Shown: positions 1-9,207, counted from the first letter of the stretch. The stretch: DNA of 64,000 nucleotides from Rhodovibrionaceae bacterium (GCA_028279885.1 JANQMX010000067.1:124001-188000); one strand, 5' to 3'. Translations and numbers: made by a program. Notes: generated from the letters alone by a model not told the origin.

Positions 1-474
1 TACGCCCTGCGCGAGGGCTCGGGCGGGGCGGGAGAGCACCGCGGCGGCTTCGGCCTCAGCTATGCGGTCAGCCTGCGCCGCGGCGAAGCCACCGCTTCCT
101 TCGTCATGGACCATGGCCGCCTCGGCCCGCAGGGCGCCGTGGGTGGGCGAGACGGCGCGCCCAACCGGGTGCGCATCGAGCGCCGCAACGGAGACGTCTA
201 CCGCCCCGATCATCTCTCGAAGGATCAGGGCATCCGCATCGAAGACGGGGATCGCGTGGTGATCGACACGCCGGGCGGCGGCGGCTACGGCGATCCTTTG
301 GCACGCCCTCCGGAGCAGGTGTTGCGCGATGTGGCTCGTGGCTACTACACCATAGATCAGGCAAAAGAGCTTTTCGGCGTCGTCCTTCTGCCGCCGGCCG
401 CTGGGGAGACAGCCTACCGGCTCGACCGGCCGGCCACCGAGGCCTTGCGGCGCCCGGGCCTCGCGGCGCAGTAA
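1..474 (+). CDS. hyuB: Hydantoinase B / oxoprolinase family protein, C-terminal part
   Basis: The frame is open from the first base of the window to a TAA at 472-474, so only the last 157 residues are seen and the start lies upstream. The end is typical of HyuB/5-oxoprolinase B subunits: an EHRGGFG segment near residues 13-19, then DGDRVVIDTPGGGGYGDP, followed by a tail with RDVARGYYT. These subunits work with a HyuA partner in ATP-dependent opening of hydantoins, 5-oxoproline or related cyclic amides in the cytoplasm. The partner would be expected upstream, outside the window. The family call is firm, the substrate is unknown. Confidence 0.88.
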   Translation, partial: YALREGSGGAGEHRGGFGLSYAVSLRRGEATASFVMDHGRLGPQGAVGGRDGAPNRVRIERRNGDVYRPDHLSKDQGIRIEDGDRVVIDTPGGGGYGDPLARPPEQVLRDVARGYYTIDQAKELFGVVLLPPAAGETAYRLDRPATEALRRPGLAAQ

Positions 475-498
475 GCGAGTAAGAGAAAGGTCATCGCC

Positions 499-2856
499 TT
501 GTTTATGGATTTCGCCACGCGCAACGGCCTTCCGGGGGTGCCCCGGGCCCTCTGGCGGCTGATTCCAGGCTTGCGACCCAAGAAGCGCAGCCTCGAACAG
601 CGCCTGGCGCAGTTTCCCACCGAAAACCTGCCGCTCGACGGCAAGCTGACCATCCGCTGGAACCAGCACCAGGTCCCCTTCATCGAGGCGGAGAGCGACC
701 GGGACCTGGCCTTCGCCCTCGGCATGGTCCACGCCCACCTGCGCGGCGTGCAGCTGATGCTGTTCCAGCGCGCATCGCAGGGCCGGCTTTCCGAGATGGG
801 CGGCCCCTTCGCCAAGCACGTCGACCATACCCTGCGCATCATGAGCTTCAGCCTGCCGGCCGAAGAGATCGAGCGCGAGATGCCGGAGGCCACCCGGGTT
901 TGGACGCAGGCCTTCGCCGACGGCATCACGCTCTATCAGGAGCGGCTGACCGACCGGCCGCCTGAGATGGCCTTGCTCGGCGTCGACTTCGAGCCCTGGA
1001 GCATCCGCGACGTGCTGATCGCCGGGCGGCTGATCGGCGCCGATTTCAACTGGTTGACCCAGGTGGCGCTGCTGGAAAAGCGCGGCCAGCCGGACTTCAA
1101 GGAGATCTGGCGCCGCATGCTCGAAGCCGGCGCCAGCAACAGCGGCACCTTCCGCAGCGAAGCGCAGCGCGAGGCCCTGAGCGGGCTGATCATGAAGACC
1201 AACCGCGCCGGCAGCAACTCGGTCGCCATCTCGCCGGAGCGCAGCGCCAGTGGCTCGGCCATGCTGGCCAACGACCCGCACCTCGGCTTTGCGCTGCCCA
1301 ATCTTTGGGTGCTCGCCGGGATGAAGTCGCCGAGCTATGACGTGGTCGGCTTCATGCTGCCGGCCATGCCCTTCGTCTGCGTCGGGCGCAATCCCGACCT
1401 GGCCTGGGGGGCGACCAACCTGCGCGCGGCCTCGACCGACATGTACGACGTCTCGAAGCTACCGCCCGAGGAGTTCAGCAGCGAAGAGACGCTGATCAAG
1501 AACCGCTTCGGCTTTAATTCGAAGATGAAGATCCGGCGCACCCGCTTCGGCCCGGTGATCTCCGACTCCAAGCTCATCCCCTCGAAAAAGGGCGAGGACA
1601 TCGCCATGCGCTGGGTCGGCTATCAGCCGACCGACGAGATCACCGCCATGCTGCGCCTGGCGCGTGCGCGCAACGCCGATGAGTTCCGCCATGCCTTCGT
1701 GAACTACGGCGTGCCGGGGCAGAACTTCCTCTTCGCTGCCAAGGACGGCGACATTGGCAAGGTGATGGCGGTCAACCACCCCAACCGCGGCGGCTTCCCC
1801 CAGGACGACCCGGTGATGGACGCGACCGACCCCAAGAACGACTGGAACGGCCTGGTCGGCGTGCTTCAACTGCCGCAGGTGATCAATCCGCCGGACGGCG
1901 TGCTGGTCTCGGCCAACAACCGGCCCGAGGACGGCGAGATCCCCATCGGCTTTCTCTATGCCGGCGAAGGCCGCTTCCTGCGCATCCATGAAATCCTGAA
2001 GCAGACCGAGAAGCTCTCCCTCGAAGACCTCTTCGATCTGCAGAAGGACACCCGGGCGCCGGAGGCAGCGACCCTGGGCCAGGGCCTGCTCGCGGAGATC
2101 GACCAGCTTGCGATCAACGGTGAGGCCAAGATCTTGCTCGAGGCGCTCAGGGACTGGGACGGCGACTACCGCGCCGACTCCAAGGGCCCGGTCGCCTTCG
2201 AGATGCTGCTCTACCACGTGGTCGGCCTGCTCTACACCCAGGAGCGGGACCTCTCCTTGAGCGACCACATGAGCGAGTGGAACTTCTTCACCACCTTCCT
2301 CATCCAGGACCTTCAGCAGTTGCCCGAAGAGGAACGCCGCATCCTGCTGAAGAACGCCATCGAGGCGGCGGTACAGGATGCCAAGCGCTTCGAGAGCTGG
2401 GGCGAGATGCACCAACTCGAGATCGCGCATGTGCTCGCGAACCTGCCCTTCGTCGGCAAGGCCTACTTCATCGAGCGCATTCCCATCGGCGGCTCCCGCC
2501 AGACGCCGATGAAGATGGCTCATGCGCTTAACAACCAGGCGCACACGACCGACTTTGGGCAGATGGCGCGCCACATCTCCGACATGGCCGACCCGGACGC
2601 CAACTGGTTCGTCATCGTCGGCGGGCAGGACGGTTGGATCGGCAGCGAGAACTACACCGACCAGGTCTCGATGTGGCAGGCCGGGGACTACATCCGCATG
2701 CCGCTGACGGCGGAAAAGGTGCAGGCGGAGTTCCCCCACGTGCAAAGCATGGAACCGAGCAAGAGCGGCCCGCCGGAGAAACCGAAGGCGCCTGAGGCCT
2801 CAACGGACGAGACACCCGCCACTGACGCCGCGCCGGACAAGAAGGCGGCTGAATAG
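499..2856 (+). CDS. Penicillin acylase family protein (Ntn hydrolase)
   Basis: A 785-residue protein of the penicillin/acylhomoserine-lactone acylase family. These are N-terminal-nucleophile amidases made as one chain and self-cleaved to expose a Ser. The N-terminal part carries a family-like VPFIEAES...GMVHAHLRG stretch (about residues 55-80). The cleavage site is probably before S239 in RAGSNSVAIS, followed by NDPHLGF. No signal peptide is evident, unlike periplasmic penicillin acylases, so the protein may be cytoplasmic. The last 35 residues are rich in Pro, Ala, Lys and Glu and look disordered. TTG at 499 is preferred because AGAAAGG lies 8 bases upstream; ATG at 505 is the alternative. 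It follows hyuB by 24 bp, so the two may share a transcript. Substrate is not predictable. Confidence 0.85.
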   Translation: MFMDFATRNGLPGVPRALWRLIPGLRPKKRSLEQRLAQFPTENLPLDGKLTIRWNQHQVPFIEAESDRDLAFALGMVHAHLRGVQLMLFQRASQGRLSEMGGPFAKHVDHTLRIMSFSLPAEEIEREMPEATRVWTQAFADGITLYQERLTDRPPEMALLGVDFEPWSIRDVLIAGRLIGADFNWLTQVALLEKRGQPDFKEIWRRMLEAGASNSGTFRSEAQREALSGLIMKTNRAGSNSVAISPERSASGSAMLANDPHLGFALPNLWVLAGMKSPSYDVVGFMLPAMPFVCVGRNPDLAWGATNLRAASTDMYDVSKLPPEEFSSEETLIKNRFGFNSKMKIRRTRFGPVISDSKLIPSKKGEDIAMRWVGYQPTDEITAMLRLARARNADEFRHAFVNYGVPGQNFLFAAKDGDIGKVMAVNHPNRGGFPQDDPVMDATDPKNDWNGLVGVLQLPQVINPPDGVLVSANNRPEDGEIPIGFLYAGEGRFLRIHEILKQTEKLSLEDLFDLQKDTRAPEAATLGQGLLAEIDQLAINGEAKILLEALRDWDGDYRADSKGPVAFEMLLYHVVGLLYTQERDLSLSDHMSEWNFFTTFLIQDLQQLPEEERRILLKNAIEAAVQDAKRFESWGEMHQLEIAHVLANLPFVGKAYFIERIPIGGSRQTPMKMAHALNNQAHTTDFGQMARHISDMADPDANWFVIVGGQDGWIGSENYTDQVSMWQAGDYIRMPLTAEKVQAEFPHVQSMEPSKSGPPEKPKAPEASTDETPATDAAPDKKAAE

Positions 2857-2889
2857 GGGGATCTCCAGCGGTTAATTCTTCCCTCCTAT

Positions 2890-3012
2890 CGTCATCCCGG
2901 CCAAGGGCTTCGCGTGAGCGAAGGCCGCGAGCCGGGAACCATTCGTCAGCCTGCGCCCTGCCTAGTCATGGACCCCGGATGTCGCCTCTCGCGAGGCTCC
3001 TCCGGGGTGACG
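2890..3012. repeat. Mosaic hairpin repeat, copy 1 (in gap 2857-3206)
   Basis: An intergenic element that begins GTCATCCCGG and ends CCGGGGTGAC, with two internal hairpin arms around CCGG cores joined by a CATGGACC-type linker. The same modules recur at 3558, 5056, 8241, 42176, 48430, 48667 and 61253. The rest of the 350-bp gap holds no convincing gene. It ends with the leader of the small gene at 3207. Confidence 0.75.
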
Positions 3013-3206
3013 AGTGGAGGTGCGGCTAGAGCGGCGGAGTGGGGGCGGTGTCTTTGACCTGAACCTCAACTTCGGCGGTTGTGTTGGACCAGTCACCACA
3101 GTGTTATTATGTATATAGTTGGCGCGGCCGTCTCCCGATTGGCTGGCGAAGCTGAGCGGTGGGAACCGCCACGTCGTTCGATCTCGAACCATTGTGGAGG
3201 ACTAAG

Positions 3207-3491
3207 ATGCCAATCCAACGCCTCAGCGCCTTCTTCCTCTGGTGCAGCATCATCAATGGAGTCCTGCTCGCTCTGGCGATTTTTGCGACGGCGCTGGCGC
3301 CTCAGCCAGGGTTGCTGCTCCAGAGCCAATGGTTCCATGTCGCACCGGAAGAGGTGGCTACCGCCACGTATCTTTTCCTCGCCGTTTTCAAGATCTTCTG
3401 GCTTGTCTTTAATGTCGTTCCCTACGTGGCCTTGCTGATCGTCGGACGGAAGACAAGCTCCAGCCACGCGATGCCCGCGCCCGTGGTTTAG
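3207..3491 (+). CDS. Small membrane protein, DUF6868-like
   Basis: A 94-residue protein with two hydrophobic segments, about residues 5-28 and 52-82. Between them lies a short amphipathic stretch with QSQWFHVAPEEV. The layout (short helix, F-H motif, then a helix ending FNVVPYVAL) resembles the uncharacterised DUF6868 family of inner-membrane proteins. ATG 3207 is chosen over the in-frame codon at 3159 because GGAGG at 3197-3201 sits just upstream and the conserved part begins here. The gene stands alone between two hairpin repeats. No function can be assigned. Confidence 0.7.
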   Translation: MPIQRLSAFFLWCSIINGVLLALAIFATALAPQPGLLLQSQWFHVAPEEVATATYLFLAVFKIFWLVFNVVPYVALLIVGRKTSSSHAMPAPVV

Positions 3492-3557
3492 GACCATCTC
3501 TGGCTGGATCGAAGTAGGCTGACCAGAGAGCGTTCTGGCTGTCGACGTCCCTCCTCT

Positions 3558-3656
3558 CGTCACCCCGGCCTTGAGCCGGGGTCCATCCAACGGCCTGCGC
3601 CCGGCCCAACCATGGACCCCGGATGTCGCCTCTTGCGTGGCTCCTCCGGGGTGACA
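3558..3656. repeat. Mosaic hairpin repeat, copy 2 (in gap 3492-3833)
   Basis: Begins GTCACCCCGG and ends CCGGGGTGAC. It has a short first hairpin (CCGGCCTTGAGCCGG) and a long second one (GGATGTCGCCTC...GGCTCCTCC). It shares the second module with copy 1. I see no gene in the remaining bases of this 342-bp gap. Confidence 0.75.
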
Positions 3657-3833
3657 AGTGAAGGGAGCGGCGACGACGGCCGAATCGGCACTAAAGTACA
3701 GTGCCTCTCCGGTGAAACTTGAGCCGGATCAAGGACTCCGGACCGGCCATTACCGAAGCTGCCCGCCAAAGACAGGAACCGGGAGGCTTGGGCCATTTCA
3801 TCGCGACTCTATCCGGCGCACCCGCAGGGTGGT

Positions 3834-4469
3834 GTGGGGCTGCGCCTTGTCTTTGCGCTTCTTTTCGCTTTGGCGACCGCTGGCGCCGCGCAGGCGGAGA
3901 GCGCCATCGAGGACGGCGTCACCCTGATCCATCAGGGGCGCGCCGGCGAGGCGCGGGCTGTATTCTTCGAGATGGCCGAGGACGGCAACGCCGAGGCCAT
4001 GTATCATCTCGGCGCCCTGCATCACAGCGGTCTTGGTGGGCCGGAGGACCTGAAGCAGGCGATTGGCTGGTACCGCAAGGCCTCCATGGCCGGGGTGCCG
4101 GAAGCCAAGCTCGCGCTCGGCTCCTTGCTGTTCAACGGCAAGGGCACGGCCAAGAACTTCTCCGAAGCCCTGACGCTCTTCTCTGAGGCCGCCGAAGCCG
4201 GGCTGATCGCCGCGCAGTACAATCTGGCCCTGATGCACGCCGCCGGCTTGGCGCACAGCAAGGAATACGGCGCCGACGAAGACCGGCCGCGGGCCTACAA
4301 GTGGTTCACCATCGTGCTGGCGCAGCTCGACGAGGGCGCGGAGCGGGCGGCGGTGGAGGAGGGTTTCGCCGTCCTCAAGAACGAGATGACCTACGAGGAG
4401 ATTGCTCAGGGCAAGGCCCTGGCCACCGCCTGGCTCGACAGCCATCCCATCAAGGAGAGCGCGCAATGA
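3834..4469 (+). CDS. Secreted Sel1-repeat protein
   Basis: A 211-residue protein with a clear signal peptide (residues 1-21, cleavage after AAQA) and three Sel1/TPR-like repeats at about 52-87, 88-123 and 124-161. These show the usual A..LG.L...G.G....A..WY..A pattern. Sel1 proteins are helical scaffolds for protein-protein contacts, here presumably periplasmic. The GTG at 3834 gives a proper signal peptide; the ribosome site is weak. The stop overlaps the ATG of the following thioredoxin-like gene by 4 bp (ATGA), so the two are translationally coupled and may act on the same periplasmic partner. Confidence 0.85.
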   Translation: MGLRLVFALLFALATAGAAQAESAIEDGVTLIHQGRAGEARAVFFEMAEDGNAEAMYHLGALHHSGLGGPEDLKQAIGWYRKASMAGVPEAKLALGSLLFNGKGTAKNFSEALTLFSEAAEAGLIAAQYNLALMHAAGLAHSKEYGADEDRPRAYKWFTIVLAQLDEGAERAAVEEGFAVLKNEMTYEEIAQGKALATAWLDSHPIKESAQ

Positions 4470-5032
4470 GGTTTCGCACGGCGTTGATCGCCCTGGCCGC
4501 CGGCCTGCTTTCGTTCGGCACGGCGTCAGCCCAACAAGCGGGCGATGCGCAGGCCTTCGAGGACCTGGCCCGCGACGTCCCCGGTTTCCGGATGATCGTG
4601 AACAAGCCGTCGGTGCCCGATACGCCCTTCTTCGACGCCGCGCGACAGCGCACCTCGCTGAAGGCCTTCGGCGGCAAGGCGCTGCTGGTCAACTTCTGGG
4701 CCACCTGGTGCACCCCCTGCGTGCGGGAGATGCCGGCGCTGAACGCTCTGGCGCGCGACCTGGGCGGTGAGGACTTCGAAGTGGTCGCCATCGCCTCGGG
4801 GCAGCAAGTCGGCAAGCACCCGGATGCCTTCCTGCAAGAACATCAGCTCGACGCGCTCGCGCTCTACACCGACCCGCACGCCAGCCTGATGGCGCTCTTC
4901 GAGACCAAGACCCTGCCGACGACTCTCCTGGTCGATCGTTCGGGCCGCATCTTGGGTGGCGTGGTCGGCGAGACCGACTGGAACACGGACGAGGCCCGCG
5001 CGCTGCTGACGCAGCTCATGACGGAAGAGTAG
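4466..5032 (+). CDS. TlpA-like periplasmic thioredoxin
   Basis: A 188-residue exported thiol-disulfide oxidoreductase. Residues 1-22 form a signal peptide (ending ASA). A TlpA/ResA-type fold follows, with FWATWCTPCVREMP; the redox pair is C82 and C85. The cis-Pro loop is the TLPTT stretch before LLVDRSG. Such proteins reduce periplasmic disulfides, for example in cytochrome c or copper-site assembly. The ATG at 4466 overlaps the stop of the Sel1 gene, showing coupling. The nearest respiratory genes, cydAB, are 20 kb away, so the client is unknown. Confidence 0.88.
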   Translation: MRFRTALIALAAGLLSFGTASAQQAGDAQAFEDLARDVPGFRMIVNKPSVPDTPFFDAARQRTSLKAFGGKALLVNFWATWCTPCVREMPALNALARDLGGEDFEVVAIASGQQVGKHPDAFLQEHQLDALALYTDPHASLMALFETKTLPTTLLVDRSGRILGGVVGETDWNTDEARALLTQLMTEE

Positions 5033-5055
5033 GGCGGCGGGCTTCTGGCTCCCAT

Positions 5056-5153
5056 CGTCACCCCGGAGGAGCCTCGCGAGAGGCGACATCCGGGGTCCAT
5101 GGACAAGCCTGCGCGGACCGATGGATGGCCCCCGGCTCAAGGCCGGGGTGACA
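5056..5153. repeat. Mosaic hairpin repeat, copy 3
   Basis: Begins GTCACCCCGGAGGAGCCTCG and ends GGCCGGGGTGAC. It is the same pair of modules as copy 2 but in inverted orientation. It fills the gap between convergent genes (thioredoxin and AEC permease), where it could act as a two-way transcription barrier. Confidence 0.75.
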
Positions 5154-5181
5154 GTCTGTGGTGCCTCAAAGACCGCGCACC

Positions 5182-6135
5182 TCATGTCCCGTGGAACAGG
5201 GTCGGGTAGAGGTGTGACAGCAGCACCAGCCAGACGAACATGCTGCCGACGCTGAAGATGGTGGTGACCGAGATGGTATCGGCGACGGGCTCGACCCGCT
5301 GACCGTACTGATTGGCCAGCATATAGGTGGTCTTGGCAGTAGGGACGCAGGCCGCGACGACGGCCGCGACCGCCAGCAACGGGCTGAGGCCGAAGAGCTG
5401 GCTTAGCAGCAGGACCAGGGCGGGCAGCACGACAAGCTTGACGACCGTGGCGAAGATGATGGCCGAGCCGCTCTGGCGCAGCTCATCCAAGCGAATGGAC
5501 ATGCCGATGGCGAAGAGGGCGCAAGGCGTCAGGGCGGCCGCCAGCACGCCCAGATAATCGGACAGGATTTTCGGGAAGGGCAGTCCCGAGACCGCCCAGA
5601 CAATGCCGATCACGGTCGAATAGATCACCGGATTGAACGCCACCCGCTTGATGCTGACGAAGATCGGCTCGCGCTCGCCCTTCTCCCGTTCCTCGGCCAA
5701 CTCCAACAGCACGATGGTGATCAGGAACAGGACCACAGCCAGGATATTGGCGATGGCCGCCGGCAGCACCGCCTTGTGGCCGAATAGGGTGTGCAGGATC
5801 GGCAAGGCCACGAAGCCCGTGTTGCAGGCGACGCAGACGGTCGCGAACATGGTCGCGGGTCCGAGCTTGTCGCCCTTCCAGAACAACGCGCCCAGTAGAA
5901 TGAGCAGATAGAGGGCGAGGACGCCGCCGCCGAACGCGGCGATGAACGGCGGATCGAATAGGCGGTCCACCGGCTCCTGCGCGATGACGATGATCAGCAG
6001 CGCCGGGATGGTCACCTTGAAGGCGAACTGGACGAGGATATCGGCGGTGTGCTCGGGCAGGATCTTGAAGTGCGCAAAGGCCATGCCCGTCAGCAGGACC
6101 CCGAAGATCGGCAGCACAAGACCCAGGATTTCCAT
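5182..6135 (-). CDS. AEC family transporter (auxin-efflux-carrier type permease)
   Basis: A 317-residue integral membrane protein with about ten hydrophobic segments arranged as two five-helix halves, as in the AEC/BART family. The second half contains the ACVPTAKTTYMLANQYG segment typical of the family. Bacterial members move small organic acids such as malate or malonate, or other anions, across the inner membrane. ATG 6135 is preceded by a G-rich ribosome site. The LysR gene upstream (6233-7159) is on the same strand 97 bp away, but it is divergent from the EamA gene rather than from this one. Substrate unknown. Confidence 0.85.
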   Translation of the reverse strand: MEILGLVLPIFGVLLTGMAFAHFKILPEHTADILVQFAFKVTIPALLIIVIAQEPVDRLFDPPFIAAFGGGVLALYLLILLGALFWKGDKLGPATMFATVCVACNTGFVALPILHTLFGHKAVLPAAIANILAVVLFLITIVLLELAEEREKGEREPIFVSIKRVAFNPVIYSTVIGIVWAVSGLPFPKILSDYLGVLAAALTPCALFAIGMSIRLDELRQSGSAIIFATVVKLVVLPALVLLLSQLFGLSPLLAVAAVVAACVPTAKTTYMLANQYGQRVEPVADTISVTTIFSVGSMFVWLVLLSHLYPTLFHGT

Positions 6136-6232
6136 CTTACCCCCGGAACGCGCACGCTACTTCGAGGGTGGCCGACTTCTTGATTCGAAACAAGCGCGCA
6201 GACTGTAGGGGCGAAGGCGGAAGCGCCTGACC

Positions 6233-7159
6233 TCAAGACGTCTCGCTGGCCTGCGGGCCCGAAGCGCGCGCCTCCTCGAGCAGCCAGTCCCGGAAGGCGG
6301 CGACCTTGGGCGGCTCGGCGCCGTCTTTCGGGCTCAACAGGTAATAGGAGAAGCTGAGCGGGGTGCTGAGGCTTGGGTCGAAGGGCCGCACCAGCCGGCC
6401 GGCGGCAAGTTCATCGGCCACCAGCATGTCGCCAACCAAAGCCACGCCCTGGCCGTCGAGTGCCGCCTGCACCGCCATGCTCTCCATGGTGAAGCGCGGT
6501 CCGCGGGTTGGGTCGATGTCGGGCAGGCCGGCCGCGAGCAGCCACATGCGCCAGCTCGCCTCGGCGTCCTTCCAGTCCACGTGCAGCAGGGTGTGGTGAC
6601 GCAAATCGTCAGGCCTGCGCAAGGGATGCTCTCCATCCAAGAGCGCTGGGCTGCAGACCGGCGTGTTGGCCTGTCCGAACAGCCGGTCGACCCGCACGCC
6701 GCTGTAGCCGCCTGGGCCGTAGCGCAGCGCCACGTCGGCGTCGTCCCGCGCCAGGTCGACCCGGCGGTCCGTGCCGTCGAGGCGAATCTCGATGTCAGGA
6801 TGCCGGATGCGGAACAGTTCGAGCCGGGGTACCAGCCACATGGCGCCGAAGGACGGGCTGACGCTGATGGTCAGCACTTCGCTCTCGCCGAAGGCCCGTA
6901 TTTGCTCGACCCCTTGGAGCAATTTGTCGAAGCCCTGCGCGAAGGTCGGCAGGGCGGCCTGACCGGCGTCCGTCAGGCGCAGCGCCCGGGTCAGGCGGTG
7001 GAACAGCGGCACCCCAAGCAGGTCTTCGAGCGCCTTCACCTGATGGCTCACCGCAGCGGGCGTCACGTTCAACTCAGCCGCCGCCTTGGTGAAGCTGAGA
7101 TGCCGGCCGGCCGACTCGAAAGCCTTCAGCGCATTCAGCGGCGGAAGTGGTCGCGCCAT
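6233..7159 (-). CDS. LysR family transcriptional regulator (GcvA type)
   Basis: A 308-residue LysR-type regulator. Residues 5-65 hold the winged helix-turn-helix (NALKAFE..., SFTKAAAELNVTPAAVSHQV), and a periplasmic-binding-like effector domain follows from about residue 90 (LTISVSPSFGAMWLVPRL). This is the usual GcvA-like layout. The gene is divergent from the EamA-type transporter at 7261, with a 101-bp shared promoter region containing an inverted repeat. LysR proteins commonly control the divergent neighbour, so the transporter is the likely target. Effector unknown. Confidence 0.9.
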   Translation of the reverse strand: MARPLPPLNALKAFESAGRHLSFTKAAAELNVTPAAVSHQVKALEDLLGVPLFHRLTRALRLTDAGQAALPTFAQGFDKLLQGVEQIRAFGESEVLTISVSPSFGAMWLVPRLELFRIRHPDIEIRLDGTDRRVDLARDDADVALRYGPGGYSGVRVDRLFGQANTPVCSPALLDGEHPLRRPDDLRHHTLLHVDWKDAEASWRMWLLAAGLPDIDPTRGPRFTMESMAVQAALDGQGVALVGDMLVADELAAGRLVRPFDPSLSTPLSFSYYLLSPKDGAEPPKVAAFRDWLLEEARASGPQASETS

Positions 7160-7188
7160 CGTCTATACCTCTAATTTCTCTCAGGCAT

Positions 7189-7208
7189 AAACCGAGATCT
7201 TCTCGTTT
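7189..7208. promoter_or_regulatory. Inverted repeat between divergent LysR and EamA genes
   Basis: The sequence AAACCGAGA-TCT-TCTCGTTT is an inverted repeat with one unmatched base. It lies in the 101-bp divergent promoter region. Its position and size fit a LysR-type binding site. This is a proposal from symmetry only. Confidence 0.35.
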
Positions 7209-7260
7209 GTTCAGTTTCACAGTTGCACGCACTTTCGCTCTGATTCAAGGGAGTAAAGTC

Positions 7261-8181
7261 GTGAAACTCAAGGCCAACAATCGCCTTACCCAATCAAAAA
7301 TTTCTAGCTTTAAAAGGCAAACTCAGAGCGCGAACCGGCCCCTTCGATCTCAGTATGTTGTCGGCGTCGTGCTGGTTGTGATTGCCGCGGTGACCTACAG
7401 CACGGCGGGGCTCTTCACCAAGGGCGTGGCAGCCGGGTCCTGGGAGGTCATCTTTTGGCGCGGTGTCTTTGCTGCCGCCTTTACGACAGCCTGGACGATC
7501 AACCGAGGGGCCTTTCGACAGAACTTCTTCGCCATGGGCTATAGCGGCTGGGCGGTTGGGATCGTCGGCGCGCTAGGGACGACGGCCTTCATCCCGGCCT
7601 TCAAGCTGACCAGCATCGCCAATGTCTCGCTGATCTATGCCGTGGCGCCCTTGATCGCAGCACTGCTCGCCTGGCTCGCCATCGGCGAACGCGCGTCGCG
7701 CCGGACCATGGCGGGGTGCGGCCTCGCGCTCGGCGGCGTTGCCATCATCGTCTCCGGGTCTCTCGGCCATGTAAGCCTCACGGGCGACTTGCTGGCTTTG
7801 GTGATGACCGCCGCCATGGCCTCGATCATGGTGATCTATCGAAAGTACCCCAACACGCCGGGGGCGGGGCCGGCCGTGCTGCAGTCGCTTTTCCTGCTGC
7901 CCGTTGCCGCCCTGCTCGGCAGACCCTTCGATATCGACCCCATCGAGATCGCCATTCTCGCCGCCTTCGGACTGCTGTTCGCGATTGCTTCCGTGACCTT
8001 GGCCGAAGGCGCGAAACGCGTGCCGTCCGGCCAAACCGCGCTCTTGAGCGCCTTGGAAACGCCGCTGGCTCCCATCTTCGCCTTCATGCTGTTCGCGGAA
8101 GTTCCGAGCACCGCCACGTTCGTAGGCGGCTCGGTCGTGCTCTTGGCGGTGCTGCTCTCGATCAAGAACGACAGCCGATGA
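7261..8181 (+). CDS. EamA/DMT family transporter
   Basis: A 306-residue drug/metabolite transporter with ten predicted helices in two EamA halves (about residues 30-165 and 175-305). Such proteins export amino acids, nucleosides or other metabolites. GTG 7261 is chosen because AAGGGAG lies 7 bases upstream. The in-frame codon at 7147 would place the start inside the LysR gene on the other strand. The first 25 residues are basic and unusually rich in Asn, Gln and Ser. The gene is divergent from the LysR regulator, its probable controller. Confidence 0.87.
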   Translation: MKLKANNRLTQSKISSFKRQTQSANRPLRSQYVVGVVLVVIAAVTYSTAGLFTKGVAAGSWEVIFWRGVFAAAFTTAWTINRGAFRQNFFAMGYSGWAVGIVGALGTTAFIPAFKLTSIANVSLIYAVAPLIAALLAWLAIGERASRRTMAGCGLALGGVAIIVSGSLGHVSLTGDLLALVMTAAMASIMVIYRKYPNTPGAGPAVLQSLFLLPVAALLGRPFDIDPIEIAILAAFGLLFAIASVTLAEGAKRVPSGQTALLSALETPLAPIFAFMLFAEVPSTATFVGGSVVLLAVLLSIKNDSR

Positions 8182-8240
8182 GTACGGAATAGGGTTCAGG
8201 TTTCAAGAACTTGGCTTTCAGGTAGTCGCCCGCACCCGCT

Positions 8241-8455
8241 GAGAAATGGTTCCCGGCTCGTGGGTCTTCGCTTACGCGAAGCCCTTGGCCGGGATGACAT
8301 TATGAGAGAAGCCGCCGGCAGTGCAGCCCTTCTTTCGTCACCCCGGAGGAGCCTCGTGAGAGGCGACATCCGGGGTCCATGGAGAAGCCTGCGCAGGCCG
8401 AAGAATGCCTTCGGCAACTCGCTCCGCGAGCCCTCGTGTCAAGCACGAGGGTGAC
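8241..8455. repeat. Mosaic hairpin repeats, copy 4 (two blocks in gap 8182-8493)
   Basis: Two blocks fill most of this 312-bp gap. The first (8241-8299) ends GGCCGGGATGAC. The second (8337-8455) opens GTCACCCCGGAGGAGCC and ends GCACGAGGGTGAC, carrying a third module with GCCTTCGGCAACTCGCTCCG. They lie between convergent genes (EamA and livF). No gene is seen. Confidence 0.7.
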
Positions 8456-8493
8456 ATTTGGTTGTGGTAAGCTGCCGGCGGGCTCGCTTCCCC

Positions 8494-9204
8494 CTATACC
8501 CCTAAGTAACGGTGTTGCATGGCTTCGTCGGCGAGGAGGGCGGCGGAGTTGCCGCTCCAGGCCACGCGACCTTTTTCCATGACGTAGTGGCGGTCGGCGA
8601 TGCGGGCCATGGCCTTGGGGTGCTTGTCGATCACCAGGATGGCTTGGCCGGACTCCTTGAGCTTGAACTCCAGCACGTCCCAGATCTCCTGCCGGATGAT
8701 CGGTGCCAGGCCCTCGGTCGCCTCGTCGAGGATCATGAAGCGGGGATTGGTGGTCAGGGCCCGGCCGATGGCCAGCATCTGTTGCTCGCCGCCGGAGAGG
8801 GTGCGGGCGTATTGCCCGGCGCGCTCGGCGAGGCGGGGGAAGAGTTCCATGACCCGCTCGGCGGTCCAGGGACTGTCGGCACCAAAGCGGTTCGCCGCCG
8901 TAGCGATCAGGTTTTCCTCGACGGTGAGGTTGGGGAAGACCTGCCGTCCCTCGGGGACGTAGCCGATGCCGAGCTGGGCGATACGGTGCGCGGGCAGGGT
9001 GCGGATATCCTGTCCGGCGAAGCGGATGGCTCCGCCTTTGGCGGGGGTCAGGCCCATGATGCTGCGCAGGGTGGTGGTCTTGCCCATGCCGTTGCGGCCC
9101 ATCAGGGTCACCACCTCGCCGGACTCGATGGCAAGATCGACGCCGAAGAGCACCTGGCTCGGGCCATAGAAGGTTTCGACGGCGTCCAGTTCGAGCAACG
9201 CCAT
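8494..9204 (-). CDS. livF: Branched-chain amino acid type ABC transporter ATP-binding protein LivF
   Basis: A 236-residue ATPase, the usual LivF length. Walker A is GRNGMGKTT (residues 36-44), the signature LSGGEQQ lies at 136-142, and Walker B follows (FMILDEATEGL). It powers import by the LivHM permease together with LivG in the cytoplasm. It is the last gene of the minus-strand cluster livK-livH-livM-livG-livF, 3 bp after livG. A hairpin repeat downstream separates it from the convergent EamA gene. Liv-type systems also carry aromatic acids, amides or urea, so the substrate is open. Confidence 0.93.
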   Translation of the reverse strand: MALLELDAVETFYGPSQVLFGVDLAIESGEVVTLMGRNGMGKTTTLRSIMGLTPAKGGAIRFAGQDIRTLPAHRIAQLGIGYVPEGRQVFPNLTVEENLIATAANRFGADSPWTAERVMELFPRLAERAGQYARTLSGGEQQMLAIGRALTTNPRFMILDEATEGLAPIIRQEIWDVLEFKLKESGQAILVIDKHPKAMARIADRHYVMEKGRVAWSGNSAALLADEAMQHRYLGV

Positions 9205-9207
9205 AGC

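Noticed and set aside
1459..2745. A 428-codon open frame opposite the penicillin acylase gene
   Set aside because: It has no family motifs and a composition rich in Val, Gly, Arg and His typical of antisense frames in GC-rich DNA. The plus-strand gene is clearly real.
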